A stretch of 64,000 nt of DNA from Branchiostoma floridae (lineage: Eukaryota; Chordata; Leptocardii; Amphioxiformes; Branchiostomatidae), in NCBI RefSeq assembly GCF_000003815.2, contig NC_049989.1, positions 11,487,273-11,551,272 on the forward strand, read 5' to 3'. The notes beneath the pieces are model-generated. The model was given only the letters and a program-made list of their open reading frames with translations, was not told where the DNA came from and did not search any database. Of the stretch, positions 1 through 11,855 are shown piece after piece (the first letter of the stretch is position 1; each line of letters starts with the position of its first letter). The position numbers were made by a program, and so were the translations under genes.

Positions 1-1
1 T

Positions 2-658
2 GTGGGTCGACAGAGCGGAAGGAAGAAGCAAAAGAAACAGAAAGGCAAGAAGAAAGGATCCAACAAGAAAAGACTGAATGGTGTACCGGAGAGAAGAAAA
101 TCAACAACGAAAAGCCCGAACCCATCTTTCAAGGAGATTGATTCAAGGGAGGTTTATGTGTCTCCAGAGTTGAACGAGTTGAAGCTAGCGCCGCCTGGCG
201 AGACCCAGCTTACCGCCATGTACTCGGAGACGCCAGAGGAACGGCGCTACAGGGAGGTCCGAGACGTCAACAGGTACGTTACCATGATGGACAACAGAAA
301 ATCCATCCTCGACCAGTTTGGACCGGATCCCACCGGTAAAAAGAAGTGTAAGAAGCCTCGCCCGGTCTCGCGGCCACATGACCCCCTCAGCTCACAGTTG
401 GACGGTACAGAAGGTATGTACGATGCTGACGACACTTTGGGAGGAGGGACCCACATGACGGAAAACACCCAGAACGCCATCGCGTTCCTGTACGGGGACA
501 AGGAAGTGTTCGAGAGGCGTCCTTCCGGATACTTCGCAAAAGCAGCAGCTGACTCAGCCGTCTGTCAGTCTCCGGTATCCATGGCAACGGACGATATTGA
601 TGCTGACTTTGGAGGACCCGGGTATGATCCAGGTGAAGACTGGACAACCCTGGGTTGA
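2..658 (+). CDS. Unrecognised protein, C-terminal exon (partial)
   Basis: The frame is open from the first base of the window to a TGA at 656-658, so this is the 3' end of a gene that starts outside. It gives about 218 residues. The first 35 are extremely Lys/Arg-rich (RKKQKKQKGKKKGSNKKR), which could be a nuclear or nucleolar signal or a cytoplasmic basic stretch. The rest is polar, with a charged middle (ETPEERRYREVRDVNRY) and an acidic, Gly/Asp-rich end (DDIDADFGGPGYDPGEDW). I see no transmembrane segment or known domain. A poly(A) signal lies 285 bases after the stop. The actual exon start may lie a little inside or before base 1. I do not recognise the family. Confidence 0.6.
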   Translation: MGRQSGRKKQKKQKGKKKGSNKKRLNGVPERRKSTTKSPNPSFKEIDSREVYVSPELNELKLAPPGETQLTAMYSETPEERRYREVRDVNRYVTMMDNRKSILDQFGPDPTGKKKCKKPRPVSRPHDPLSSQLDGTEGMYDADDTLGGGTHMTENTQNAIAFLYGDKEVFERRPSGYFAKAAADSAVCQSPVSMATDDIDADFGGPGYDPGEDWTTLG

Positions 659-942
659 GAGAATGTGGGTCAAGTTGTACCCACGCTGTGATCATCACGT
701 GACATTTCATTGTAATGCGCTACTCAAGTCAAGATATACGTTTTATGTATCTTTATCACCGATACCTTTAGCTTGCTATGAGAACCTCCGTAACTTGACG
801 TTGGTTCAGAGGTAACGTAGCATGCCAAATTGTAACAGAACACGTCTAAGTCATCATTGGGGCCCATATATACTGTACATTGTTTAGAGGTTACAGGCAC
901 ATGTACCTTGTATATTTAACTACAACATGTACGATGTAGATA

Positions 943-948
943 AATAAA
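943..948 (+). promoter_or_regulatory. Poly(A) signal AATAAA
   Basis: AATAAA occurs 285 bases after the stop of the first gene, in AT-rich sequence with no other gene, and is the likely 3' end signal for that transcript. From here to 1460 I see no gene. Confidence 0.5.
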
Positions 949-1460
949 AATTGACAATTGTCAGCGCTAATTTATTCCCTTCTTAAATCGTACCATATTG
1001 TATACGTTACACTGTGCAGTGCTGATTACATTTAGGCCAGGCAAATTTACTAAAACCTAGATTGCAGGAAAACCACTCAGTATCATTTTCTTGCACATTA
1101 TCATTTCTTCCAACGAATTATTGGACTTACACGTGCTAATTACTATCACATAGCATTATACATCCACATCCACTGTATCCATTTGCAGAAAAGCAGTGTT
1201 CTATAATCAACAGAAGTCAGATAATATTGGTCTGTTTCTGATGGTGAATTGACCCACATCAATGTCATTCATGAAATAAAGTTTGTGTTAGGCTTTAAGG
1301 GAGCCTTCTGAAGCGTTAACACAGGAATTTAATGAACTGCATTTTTCATGGATGTGGTGAAACCCATGTTATTTATACTTGTATGAAATCTATCAGCAAC
1401 TCATTACAACCTTTCACAAAAAAACACACGCACGAAAATCTCTCGTATTTCGATCTGGTT

Positions 1461-1466
1461 TTTATT
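1461..1466 (-). promoter_or_regulatory. Poly(A) signal of RPL6
   Basis: TTTATT on the plus strand is AATAAA on the minus strand, 34 bases after the RPL6 stop codon, a normal spacing for a short ribosomal-protein 3' UTR. Confidence 0.75.
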
Positions 1467-1499
1467 GAATGTTTTTAGTCAGTACAGATAGCCGACATG

Positions 1500-4400
1500 T
1501 TAGAACACCATCTCGTGTGGGTATTGGCCGTTCTTGAGGGAGAAGGTGGAGCGCATGTAGCTCTTCAGGTGTTTCTCATTGGTGAGGAGTGGCAGGATCT
1601 GACTGTCCACTTTCACCTGGTCCTCCTTTCTCTCCTGACTCACAGAGTATTTCTGAGGGAGGAAAAACATTATGATTCAGTAACAATGCCTTACACACCA
1701 GGGCTCGAAATACTTTTTTTCTGCATACCTGCACTGGTGCAGGTAACATTGAAAATTACCTGCACCACTCTAAATTTAGGAAGTACAGATCATACTAAAA
1801 TTGTTCAGAAATCATTGCTATTTTTTCTTTCATACTTTATAGGTGGTTACAGTCAATGCAGCTACTAACAATCCATACACACCTACATCATAGGACATTT
1901 ATGTATAAAACCCAGTACATGGACCAGTGCAGTTTACACTAACCTGCATATGCAAGTGGTATTTTGAGCCCTGCACACCAACTTTTATCAAACAACACAT
2001 GATTTATGTTTATGAAGGTTAGACATCCGATGTAAACAATGTTCAAATACAATTCAATCTCTATAACTGGATAAAAATGTAGATTTACTTCCGGATCATG
2101 TTTCGAGTGACATCCATCACTCTTCAGAGAACTCTTCTTCAATTGAATTGTACTGCCGGTTCAATTTATTGATGCTGAATAAGAGTGATGGATGTCACTC
2201 AAAACGTCAGTAAGTAAGTAGAAATTGAATTGTATTTGAACACATGATTTAACACTGTAACACTAACTAATCAAGTTTATTCAGAAACCTAATATTCAGA
2301 AAAAGTAGTGAAATGTCACCTCTTCCTCCGTGTCAAAGATCTCGCCCTCTTGGTGCTTGGGTTTCCTCAGCCTCTTGCGCTTGAAATACCGGTCATTCAG
2401 GCGGGAGGGGAGCTTCACACCGGAGATGTCGATCTTTGTCTTCGTGGCAATCACGTAGATCTGGTTGACGCGGCGCAGGGGGACAGCGTTGAGCTTGAAC
2501 GGACCTGCAAAGAGCAAGAGGTCAAGTCACATCAGCACTGATCACATCTTCTACTACAGACATCAGAATGTTTTCCTTTATCATTGTAGATCCAATGAGC
2601 AGCCTACTTTGTAAACCCCCCACATTTAACTACCCATATATTTTTTTTCAATGAGATTATTCAAAGCAAGGTCACGAGGCCACTTCAAGGCAATTAACTG
2701 GGAAGTTGGAAAGTGTGCACGGAGATAGCGGTGGACATTTGTTTTGAAGGCTGATAAGTTGTAGACAGGGAGGGAAACAAGAGTCACCAACTGAGTTCCA
2801 TAATTTTCTGTCCAGGGAAAGAAACTGTTGCTGTAGAAGAACTTCGAAACCGGCAATTGGACAGTACAGCAATGTGAGGTTGAAGAGAACCTTGATACCT
2901 ATGATACTTTTCATACTGTAGAAATTTAAGTACAGAAAACAAAGAATTACGTACCAGTGACCAGAAGAAGACCAGACATTTTCAACTGCTTCAGGAAAAT
3001 AACTTTCTGTGAAAGGCAAAAAATGATGTCATCAGTTACATGAAGATACCTGTCAGTGATTAAACAAGATTTTAATTCTAACACGCATTAATGAAAAATG
3101 TCAGTTCTAATGAGCATTGTCTACAAATGTTTTCACAGAAATATGTCTAAAGACTCTATGGAAGATTTAAATCATGTAAGTACTAGTAGTGTTGTGCCCA
3201 GAATTTAACCTGGACCTGAATCCAGTCCTTAACATGAGTTCAGTTACACAGCACTAAATGGTAGTTTGTGTGTGGTCCTGCGTTATATATGGGTTAACTG
3301 TGGCAACACCTGTTAGAGCCATGCTCACGGTAAACAAGCAGAGCTATCTTAGTGTTGCCTAGAAAATTATCTTGCTACCAGTCTATCAATCTCCATAATT
3401 TAGTATACAGGACTGAGAAAGTGGGTAGCACAACTGTTTATTCAACACAGTTATTATCTATCATCTCTTCTATTCACTTTGTTTAAGTTACCTTAGTTGA
3501 CCTTTGTTATTTTCCTGCTTACAAATGGTATAGGCTTTGTTTCTTACATTTCATTTTATTCAATTATTGTACGTGTATTGTGACAGACTCGAGGAAGAAT
3601 AGTGAAAAGATATCAGGGCTCGAAATACTTGCACTAGTGCAGGTAACACTGAAAATAACCTGCACCGGACAAATTTTACCAGCACCACTCTAAATTCAAG
3701 AAGTATGGATCATACTAAAACTGTTTAGGAACCATTGCTATTATTAATTCTTTTATACTCTCTAGGCAGTAACAGTCAATTCAGCTAATAACAATCCACA
3801 TACACCTACATCATATGAAATTTATGTATAAAACCCAGTACATGGACCAGTGCAGTTAGGTGCACTAACCTGCATGTGAAGGTGGTATTTCAAGCCCTGA
3901 GATCCAAATAAAAGAAACAAATAAGCAGCAAAATCAATGGTTATGAGTTACCTTTCCCTTATGCCTGCCTGACACCAAGATCAAGACAGTGCCAGGTGTG
4001 ATGGAAGGGCGCAGCTTCTTCTTGTGCTGGGAGAAGGGCTTCTTGTTGCTGCGAAGTTTGCGGGGGACGTCCTCTGTAGGGTAGTACTTCGGCTGTGGGG
4101 ATTCAAAAGCACATGGATGAATCAAGGAGGTTGAAAGAGGGGACCCCCTTTCAACCTCCTTGGATGAATAAACTGAATGACAATGCATACATTTGATTGT
4201 CAGAAATGACTTCACCGTTTGTTGAAGGTTCCGGTTCGAAATTTGTTTTGACCAGATGGAGTAAGTAATCCATTAAAATAAGACTCAATCATAGGTCGCC
4301 ACCTGAGTTTTGGCTCTCAATATTTTGGCTAAAAAAATTGATTTTAATTTTTATTGATATTTTTTTACCAAAAATGACACTTCTACAAAAATCCACTAAG

Positions 4401-5491
4401 TCTGTTGGTCAGCCCTTCTATCGGAAACTTTAAATTGTCTGAAAACCGATGTTTTGAGAGAACTAGCGCTTTTCCGAGAGACAGTCAAATCGGCCCAAAA
4501 TCGTAACTAAAAAAACAACAACTCTGAACCGAGACCTATTACGGTAACATGTCAAAGTTCATGGCATCCAACACATGAACAAAAAACATTGTATAATACT
4601 AAACTTTGTTCTAACACAAAACATTATTTTCCTTAGCATTGTACTATGATTACTACCAACACAGATAGCTTCTATGAATACATCAGGACATATGTTAAGC
4701 ATCGTCTAGACAATGACTGTTTAAAAGTTAGGGGCCTTCAGCATTGATTACATGCATGTATGTTTGATTCAAACCAGCATTGTGCTATATATCAAAATTA
4801 TTATAAATATGACAGTACATACCGTCCTGCTGACTGGGACCTTTCTGGTGCCTCCGTTCTTGTCACCACCAATGTCTTTGTTGACGAACCGGGTGTTTTT
4901 CTTGGTTTCTGTCTTAGCCCTAGATTTAAGAATAAAAAAGGTTATATAAATCACATGGGAATGGAAAAACATTAAGAGAATTAGCAACCATTCCAGTATA
5001 ATTATGAGCATTCATTAAGGCCGTGGCCTGGCTGCAGTACTGGCACGGAACGCTATGATGATGATGAGCATTCATTGTGAACACACTGGATTACTGTGGG
5101 TGGTAGTGAAAATGCAGTTTAAGACATGCACATGTTTTTTTCTCGCAGTTTTACAGTGGGAGGAAGGATTATACATCAGTAGTAATAAATCACAAATGCG
5201 TATTCTCAGTATCATGAATTCACTGCAAAAACTAAACAAACCTAAATAAAAGTTTCAAGATTTATCCCCACCTCTCAAACTAAATATACGACACTTCTGG
5301 TGCCATAAATGAAATAATCATTCAACTTATAAGGACTAAGATACTTACCTAGGCTTTTTCAGGGCCTTCTTGATGCGCTCATACATGAAGGTCTTGGCCC
5401 ACATCTTAGAGCGGCTGTTGCGGCCAACCCCCTTGATGAGGGTGGCATTGCGGGAGCAGTGCTTCGTCGCCTTCTTTTTCTTGTCCGGCAT
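1500..5491 (-). CDS. RPL6: Large ribosomal subunit protein eL6 (RPL6)
   Basis: Six coding exons on the minus strand: 5349-5491, 4823-4919, 3952-4092, 2955-3006, 2320-2504, 1500-1652 (771 nt, 256 residues). All introns are GT-AG and all junctions keep frame. Family blocks are read directly: [84 protein letters not shown] and the terminal [10 protein letters not shown]. These match animal eL6, a structural protein of the cytosolic 60S subunit. The N-terminal basic extension is shorter than in human eL6 (288 residues). The ATG sits 5 bases after an AG acceptor (5497-5498), so a non-coding 5' exon lies upstream, as is usual for ribosomal protein genes. An AATAAA lies at 1461-1466 on this strand. 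Confidence 0.96.
1699..1973. mobile_element. hAT-like MITE, copy 1 (RPL6 last intron)
   Basis: About 275 bp starting CAGGGCTCGAAATAC and ending TATTTTGAGCCCTG, so the ends are inverted repeats of the CAGGGCTYGAAATA type used by hAT elements. A second copy at 3614-3899 aligns through nearly its whole length, including the internal ACCTGCACCACTCTAAATT and ACCCAGTACATGGACCAGTG blocks. No coding capacity. I could not find an exact 8-bp target duplication, so it is probably old. Confidence 0.75.
2041..2240. mobile_element. Palindromic MITE / foldback
   Basis: The left end GTTCAAATACAATTCAAT matches the reverse complement of the right end (TTGAATTGTATTTGAAC). Inside, GAGTGACATCCATCACTCTT (2107-2126) is repeated inverted at 2187-2206. 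The roughly 200-bp unit is therefore a long interrupted palindrome in the RPL6 last intron. Non-coding. Confidence 0.65.
3614..3899. mobile_element. hAT-like MITE, copy 2 (RPL6 intron)
   Basis: Starts CAGGGCTCGAAATACTT and ends GTATTTCAAGCCCTG. It is homologous to the copy at 1699-1973, with scattered substitutions and small indels. It lies in the intron between the exons at 2955-3006 and 3952-4092. Its right end is only about 50 bases from the latter exon. Confidence 0.75.
4123..4162. mobile_element. Ultra-short palindromic element, 40 bp, with 7-bp direct repeats
   Basis: Two perfect 15-base arms (4123-4137 CAAGGAGGTTGAAAG and its reverse complement 4148-4162) around the 10-base loop AGGGGACCCC. 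The palindrome is flanked by exact direct repeats GATGAAT (4116-4122 and 4163-4169); an extra G makes this look like 8 bp. It shares its ends CAAGGAG...CTCCTTG and its direct-repeat flanks with the elements at 32229 and 57568. It lies in an RPL6 intron. Confidence 0.6.
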
Positions 5492-5759
5492 CTTGACTAC
5501 AATACAGTAACACATGAAAATAAATCACTAAAATATATTTTTGTTTGTTTGTTTGAACCTTTATTTATTCATTAATATATATTTCATTAATAATATTTAC
5601 GTTAACATTATATTGCCTTTATTTGGCTGTTTTATACACAATGATTTCACATATGCAGCTAACCTGAGTTGTAACGTTTCTTCTATGTTACTGTTGGAAC
5701 TTTAGAAGAAACTTTAAAAAGACTAGTTTGGCACACGACGATTTCCTTGAGTAGAGCAA

Positions 5760-6103
5760 GGACGTTACATCAGAAGGACTGTGGACGTAGTTAACACCCC
5801 GCTGCGCCCATTGTTTCGCCGTGCGAAATCCCGCTGCCTTTCTTTGTGCCCGCCCCGCCGCGGTATTTCTTTGTATAGAACGTCCGGTGCGGGCTTTCGC
5901 GGGGTTTTGCTGGAAATTACATATTAATGAGCAACGCTATGACGTCAGATAGCCCGAGCCGTCCCGAGGGCTCGCTCGGAATCCAGCTGTTTTCCGACTA
6001 TTTCCTTATTTGGGGAGCGTTTCTGTCATGCGCAGAAGTCTGCATCTTTTAGAGACAGAAATGGCGGACATTTTGGTGTTTATCTGATCGTCGTAGGACA
6101 ATC
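5760..6103. promoter_or_regulatory. Probable bidirectional promoter (RPL6 - / small gene +)
   Basis: A G+C- and CpG-rich stretch, unlike the AT-rich surroundings, between the RPL6 coding start and the small plus-strand gene. The plus-strand end has AAATGGCGGAC at 6059-6069, which resembles the YY1 site common just inside translation-related genes. On the minus strand CCTTCTG near 5775-5781 could serve as a pyrimidine-rich (TOP-like) start for RPL6, whose 5' UTR exon must lie upstream of 5498. No transcript data, so start sites are inferred. Confidence 0.45.
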
Positions 6104-6639
6104 ATGGGTGAGTTTACGGACTTTTTCGTCCAAATGTCTTCATATTCTCGGCCGCTAAATATGTAAGAAAATGCACAGATTTATGCTGCTATAACATAGT
6201 TTCGCAACTTTTCCTGTTTTAGCGAAACCTTTTTAATGAAAGTACGAACCCATTTTTTTGCATTCCTGCGTTGTTTTGATCAGATCTCGGCTCATTTTTT
6301 CAGATCGCGGAGCTCAAACTTTGCTCACAGTGTAACAAAATGCCGTAGATGGCCTTCCTCCGTGAACCAACAAAGTGGTGGGAGGGGGAAAAGTCCGTAC
6401 TTTTTGGGGATCGTCGGGGAACTTCTGAAGCTAAAATCGTTTGCTACATGCTGGAATACGCGGAGACATGTGCGGACAAGTTCATTTTAATTTGTTTATG
6501 TAACGTTAACGTTGTACATCTAGGTTCCCAATCTTATCGAGTCCATGTTTGTGCATTTTCAGGTCGCAAACTGCTGGGGAAGGGAAGGCCACTCAATCGA
6601 CGTCATGGAGCATACAGCTTTGCCGAAAAGGCCACATAG
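6104..6639 (+). CDS. Candidate two-exon microprotein gene (26 residues)
   Basis: ATGG at 6104-6107 is followed by a strong donor (GTGAGT). An acceptor TTTTCAG ends at 6562, and joining to 6563-6639 gives an 81-nt frame starting MGRKLLGKGRPLNRRHG and ending AEKAT. It is highly basic. AATAAA follows at 6644-6649, so the transcript would be short. A second small frame, ATGGCGGAC at 6061 with a stop at 6085, precedes it and could be a uORF or simply a transcription-factor site. The coordinates suggest a real transcript from a shared promoter with RPL6. Whether the peptide is made is unknown, and I do not recognise the sequence; a non-coding RNA is possible. Confidence 0.35.
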
Positions 6640-8029
6640 TCTGAATAAAAAAATTCACGCAACTGAAGCAAGAGTAGTAATCATCGTGTTCTATTTTTAT
6701 AAACTGTAACGTTATTTCTAAATAGAGTAAGTAACGGTTATATCTTGTAAATCTCCGAGTCGGTATCAGACTTGACGGTAGCGATGAATAAAGATCCCCC
6801 CTCCCCACCGTTTATTTATTTCCGCTACGCAAGCACACTTGCGCTACGCAAGCAAAGTATGAACAAGGACGTTAAATATTGTTATGAACGGGTCTTGAAG
6901 GTAAGATTTTTTTTTATAAGGATGCTCTTAAAATACAAAATTGTTTTTAAGATAAACTTCTAACATTAAGTCTGGTGTGTCACTGTCAATTATTGTGCCA
7001 GTAAAGTCAGCTATAAACCGTTACGTATTGCAAGTAAACGTGTTACTGCTATTGCTAGTTCTGCGCTGTTTGCATGACATCCAGCTGTCTCCAATTCTGC
7101 AAGAACTTCAAAATATCACTCAAAACCAAGGTCTAACCCAAGTCATCGCCATTATAGTGAATTTGTGTTACAATAGAGGGATGCTTGTGGAAGCCTGGAA
7201 TCTATGCAAATCAGGGGTAATTCATATCTAGGTGCCAATTGCTCTCTTCACACATGAATCGAAGCTTGATGAATAGGCACTGAGTTTGAGCTCAGTCCTT
7301 CTGATGTAACGTCCTTGAGTAGAGAAGGTATTTTCCTTTTAACGAGAAGACTTTCGCCAAGGCGTGAACATGGTGCAATGAAGAAAAGAAACATGGGATT
7401 CAGAAAATTCGATGCGAAAACTTTAAACAGCAATCTTGTAACTGTTCATAAGGTGTCACAATATTGGTTCGAGAGACAACGTGATCACCCAGCACCATTT
7501 CATGGAGGCCGCCATCTTTGATAGGTTTTTATGGCAACAATCGCTATATCGGCGGCATTTTTACCCCATGGAATGTCACATTATCAACAAAATACTCGTG
7601 GTAAAGTTATCCACAAACACCTATCTAACAAAGTACTGAGTATCTTTTACTGATGGTTTACTATTGCTGAGAAATTTATCAGATTGTGTGGCATGTCACT
7701 ACAAATGCAACCATTACCTTTCAGCCACTGCTGCAAAGAGGAGGAACATCCGGGGATTTCACCCTAACCAACATTTTCATGACGTCACTGCTACACGTGT
7801 TTTGGTGACGTTGAGGTCACTACACACAACAGGAAAAGGTCATCGTCATTCTTGCAAGATTTCGTCGTATTGGTCTTCTTGAACGTCGTTTTCTACGATT
7901 TTGTGACATGTTGGAATAGTTTACACAACAGGGAAGTACAAGCATTTGTTATGTGAGGCTTTGCGATTACGTTTCTCTTTGTGACGACTAAAGCTCAGTA
8001 TCAAAAGGGACGGAAAGAGTACGACAAGT
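6640..8029. other. Intergenic, upstream of INO80E
   Basis: About 1.4 kb without a supportable gene. It holds the right copy of the 25-bp inverted pair (7293-7317). The last part (about 7780-8029) is richer in ACGT, CACGTG-like and GTCAC words and is the probable INO80E promoter. Confidence 0.4.
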
Positions 8030-11000
8030 ATGCCAGTTTCAGGTACGCGTTCTTTGTTTGTGTTTTGTACAAAAATTCCTACCTCTAGAGTAGATTAGAG
8101 TAAGACTGAGTAGACTGACACAGGACAAATTATGCATTGTACGAAAAACTATATTTTATAATTTTGAGCGATGCGTTCGCTTATTGATAAAAAGAGTAGC
8201 TACTGTTAGCATGAAAGTTCATCTGTTGGTAAATGACAATGTAATATTAAACAATCGTCATGTGATTGTTTAGACATTCCAGATAGACATGAAGTAAGAC
8301 TTCTTTATATCAATGATCCTAACCTTAAGAATGTTTTGGACTTGTCTAATTTCTTAAATGCCTCTGCCCATCTCAGCTGAAAATTCTCAAGAGGACCAGG
8401 TCAACTATAGACATAAGTACAAGAACTTGAAACGGAAGCTGAAGTTCCTGGTCTGTGTAAGTCAACCAGCCCAAATAAAGATGCTGGAAGCTGTTGTTAC
8501 GTTTTCTATCCGTAATCCATAGGTGTTACTGTAAATTCAGTTACTTTTGTGGCAGTTATATTTCATTGTAGGAGGGTACTAAGTACTATCTCATTTGAAA
8601 TTTAAAGTACTACTTTAAATGAGATTTTTGTGGTGTTTTGAATTCATGGCTGAAACAATTCTGTAGTACATTATGGTCATATTTGCTGTCAGCACGAAAA
8701 TAACACCACTGATATTTTCAAGGATGTAGTTAGTATCTTGTTTGCAAAACTGATATAGGGTAGGCTACAACTTTTGTAAAGTTGATGTAAAATCATCAAT
8801 CATGAACTCCTCTGATACTTGTTATTGTTCAATCTTTTACTGTTTATCATTATGAATCACATTTAAATGTGGAGTATTTTCTATGAAGCACTCAAACTTT
8901 TTATAACATACATTATTTCAGTGGCTTTTTTTTTATAACATTGGTGACAATCTTTTTTTCTAGGAACAAGAATGTTTCCAAGAAGAACTCAGAAAATCAC
9001 AGAGGAAACTACTGAAGATCAACAGAGATAAAAGGTGTGGAAAATAAATACAATAACATTTTACTCCTGCTCCACTCTATAATTCTTCATAACAAGAACA
9101 ACACCAGAGGCAAATCTTGTTCTTCATCTGTTGGTATTTGTAAATGATTAATATTCTACCTTTTTATTATTTAATATAGGTAATTTTGCCTTTGTTTTTA
9201 TTTACAGCTTCCTTTTGGATAGACTGTTGCAGTATGAATGTATTGACCAGTCATCATCAGGTATGTGTTACCTGTTGTGTGTTTGTGTGCTATCATGCTA
9301 TGAATATAAAATCTAGTGAGGCACCAACTTTATATGATATTAAAGATAGAAGACACAGTGTTTTGTGGTAGTGATATGGTTGTTACAAGCGTTCTTTTTA
9401 GACATCTTGAGCAAGTAATAATGAATAAACATAATGTCAACTTGGGAGCTGAGCATACTTGTACACTTTGTTTTTCAGTTGTGTAACTGTAAGTTTATCC
9501 CATGTTTTTTTCTTCCACACATATATCAGACTCAGAAGAAACTGCATCATCTGATAATGCTAGTGACACAGAAGGACAGAAGGTTACAGGGACTGAAGGT
9601 TCCAAACACAAGTGAGTGACTCTAATTTGTGACATTGTATCATAGATGTACCATTTGCTTGCTTACTGGCTAATATCATTAGCTTTGCCCTTCTTGATTC
9701 TTGATAGCTCCCCATACTAGGTGCCCCTTACATTCCTGTCGCCCATTGCTTGGATTGTGTTGTCTAACTCAAGGCCAGCATCCTTCTTAAGGGTGTATTT
9801 TTAGATTGTTGCTGGTCTTCCTGGCTTCCTCTTTCCATAAACTATCTAATGTTTTGCACTTGGCAGAAATGGAACTGTCTACTTTATCACACTACCCTTG
9901 CAAACTGAAACACAATCTTGATAATTTACAAAAATGTTGTACATTTTCAGGAAGAAGACAGCCCCTTATGCTCCCATGTTTAACCCCAGCACCATGTCGG
10001 GCATGTTCGGACCCTTGGGATACCCACAGACTGGTGCCATGACACAACCCATGATGGTAACTCCACTTTTTCTCTTTTTCATTCTTCGTTTTATTGTTTA
10101 TCATTGTGGGGGTGAACAGATACCTGTTCTGTTGTTCACACCTGCATGACATTGATGAAAGGAGGCATACAGCTGGTCTTTCCATTTTTTCTACTGTTGC
10201 ACACAATTTTCAGGCATTTTTAATACCTTCCTTGACATATCAGTACTACTGTTCATGGCCCATACAGGCTCCGACCATGGCTGGATTTGCAGGCTATTTC
10301 CCCTCGGCACAGAGAGTTAAGAGTGAGAGTCCAGGGCCAGGCAGACCAAGGAAACAACAACAGAGACCCAAGAAATGTAAGCTAACTGGAAACGATTTCT
10401 AGTATTATATTACATGTAATTGTTTACTTTTGATAATTCAATATTTTTCATTTGTTTTCTTTTTAGGAAACTAGTTCTAGTATATAGCTATTAGGGTAAA
10501 CAATTGTACTACTTGTGCTATCATTATTGTGATTGTGTTCTTGACTGTACAATGTACTACCCTTTTTTAGCCTCAACTAAGTCTAGCAAATCAAAAGCGG
10601 CCAAAGAACATGGTGACTCCAAGGGACAGTTGTCATCCTTACAAATGCCTGGGCCGCCCTCTGCCACTGTGCCACATGAACTCTTTAGTGGGGGCACTGG
10701 GAATCCAGAAAGGTGGGTAAAACATACTTGATCCCTGTTATTCCTGTTATAAACCCACTGTGAACCATGTGATCACAACTACTCAAACCCCCCTATTATA
10801 GTAGACTAGTCCTGTTACAATTCCCATTTGAGGAACAACATCGAGAAATTACATAATGTTTACCTTCACATAGGCTAGCCTAACAAACTACTGCTCAGTT
10901 TATTCTTACTCATACTGAAATTTTGTATATAATGACCAGGCAGGTTCTTTGGCTCTCTCCTAGTCTTAGTTACAAGTTGCTACATTACTAGTATGTTATC

Positions 11001-11380
11001 ACAATGAGCCACAAGGTGTCTGATACACTTCTGGTAATCATCGACTTTATTTGTTTTGGAGAGAAAAAAGAATTGGAGCCAAAACAATATGTTCCCTTCC
11101 ATGAAGGTTTCCATGAAGGGTAAATATAAAAAATGCTTTGCATTCTATCACAACAAAGAAGTCCTACAGAATTATCAGCCGTTTTCAGAGAAGTGCAGGT
11201 CATTTAATGTTGTAGCATCAGTGACATTTTCCCTCACATTGAGATCTCTCTGCCTCTTTTACCATTACCAGTGAGCCAGACGCACCGATGGATGAGTCCA
11301 TGTCATCACAGAGTTTACCAAGTGACTTGGACGATGCTTATGATGGTGACGACAACTTAGTCATTGACATACCAGAGTAA
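8030..11380 (+). CDS. INO80E: INO80 chromatin-remodelling complex subunit E
   Basis: Nine exons: 8030-8042, 8377-8456, 8964-9034, 9208-9260, 9530-9611, 9951-10056, 10268-10376, 10571-10712, 11272-11380 (765 nt, 254 residues; human 244). All introns are GT-AG and in phase. The N-terminal block VNYRHKYKNLKRKLKFLVC, the coiled-coil ECFQEELRKSQRKLLKINRD, KSFLLDRLLQYE and the acidic C-terminus DGDDNLVIDIPE are hallmark INO80E sequence. It is an accessory subunit of the nuclear INO80 ATP-dependent nucleosome remodeller. The middle is Pro/Met-rich and low complexity (NPSTMSGMFGPLGYPQTG) with a basic patch GRPRKQQQRPKK. The start was chosen because its 13-nt exon splices in frame into the conserved block. 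AATAAA lies at 11619. Confidence 0.95.
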
Positions 11381-11618
11381 AACTTACTGGAAAGATATAA
11401 CGTCGTCACATCCAATGGTAATAATGATTAGCCAAGATCATTATAAGACATTATTCGTTTAACCTTAATGTAGGCTTCTTTGACCTTTCTCACACAGTGG
11501 TATACGTCAATGGGCAATGGCTAAAAGTGAGAAGTAAATCATGTTAAAGCAGACTTTAACATTGATATGAAATGTACTTGCATCAAGTGGTCAGCAATTT
11601 TTGTTGTACAGTGAAGTT

Positions 11619-11624
11619 AATAAA
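11619..11624 (+). promoter_or_regulatory. Poly(A) signal of INO80E
   Basis: AATAAA, 239 bases after the INO80E stop. PIPOX ends at 11856 on the opposite strand, so the two genes converge with their 3' UTRs close together or overlapping. No canonical minus-strand AATAAA is obvious for PIPOX in this gap. Confidence 0.6.
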
Positions 11625-11855
11625 AATATTACACTAAGACTTCTCCCATCCACCTGACTACTGTGCATATCATTTGAATTTATCATATCGTAATGAAAGT
11701 TTCTCTCTTATTGTAAATACTTCTTCTACCCACTACAAAATCTTGTACTTCTTGATGTTTTGGGGTAAACTTCATTGAACTTACAATTGCACCAGTATTT
11801 AGCATTTATCAAATTATCAAAAACTGTAGACTTGCATGCAATGTTAACACAAGTA

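Larger units (their letters stand above)
5757..7317. repeat. 25-bp inverted pair flanking the small gene
   Basis: The 25 bases at 5757-5781 (CAAGGACGTTACATCAGAAG then GACTG) occur as an exact reverse complement at 7293-7317. The two sites are about 1.5 kb apart and lie on either side of the small two-exon gene. Homology does not clearly continue beyond the 25 bases. They could be remnants of one mobile family inserted in both orientations, or terminal repeats of a larger unit. Confidence 0.5.

Noticed and set aside
1691-1981. 8-bp target duplication around the hAT MITE at 1699-1973
   Set aside because: Only the word CACACC recurs and at shifted positions; not a clean duplication. Same for the copy at 3614-3899.
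2505-5348. Box C/D snoRNA in RPL6 introns
   Set aside because: Isolated ATGATGA/CTGA-like words were seen but no properly spaced C, D pair with a terminal stem on the host strand.
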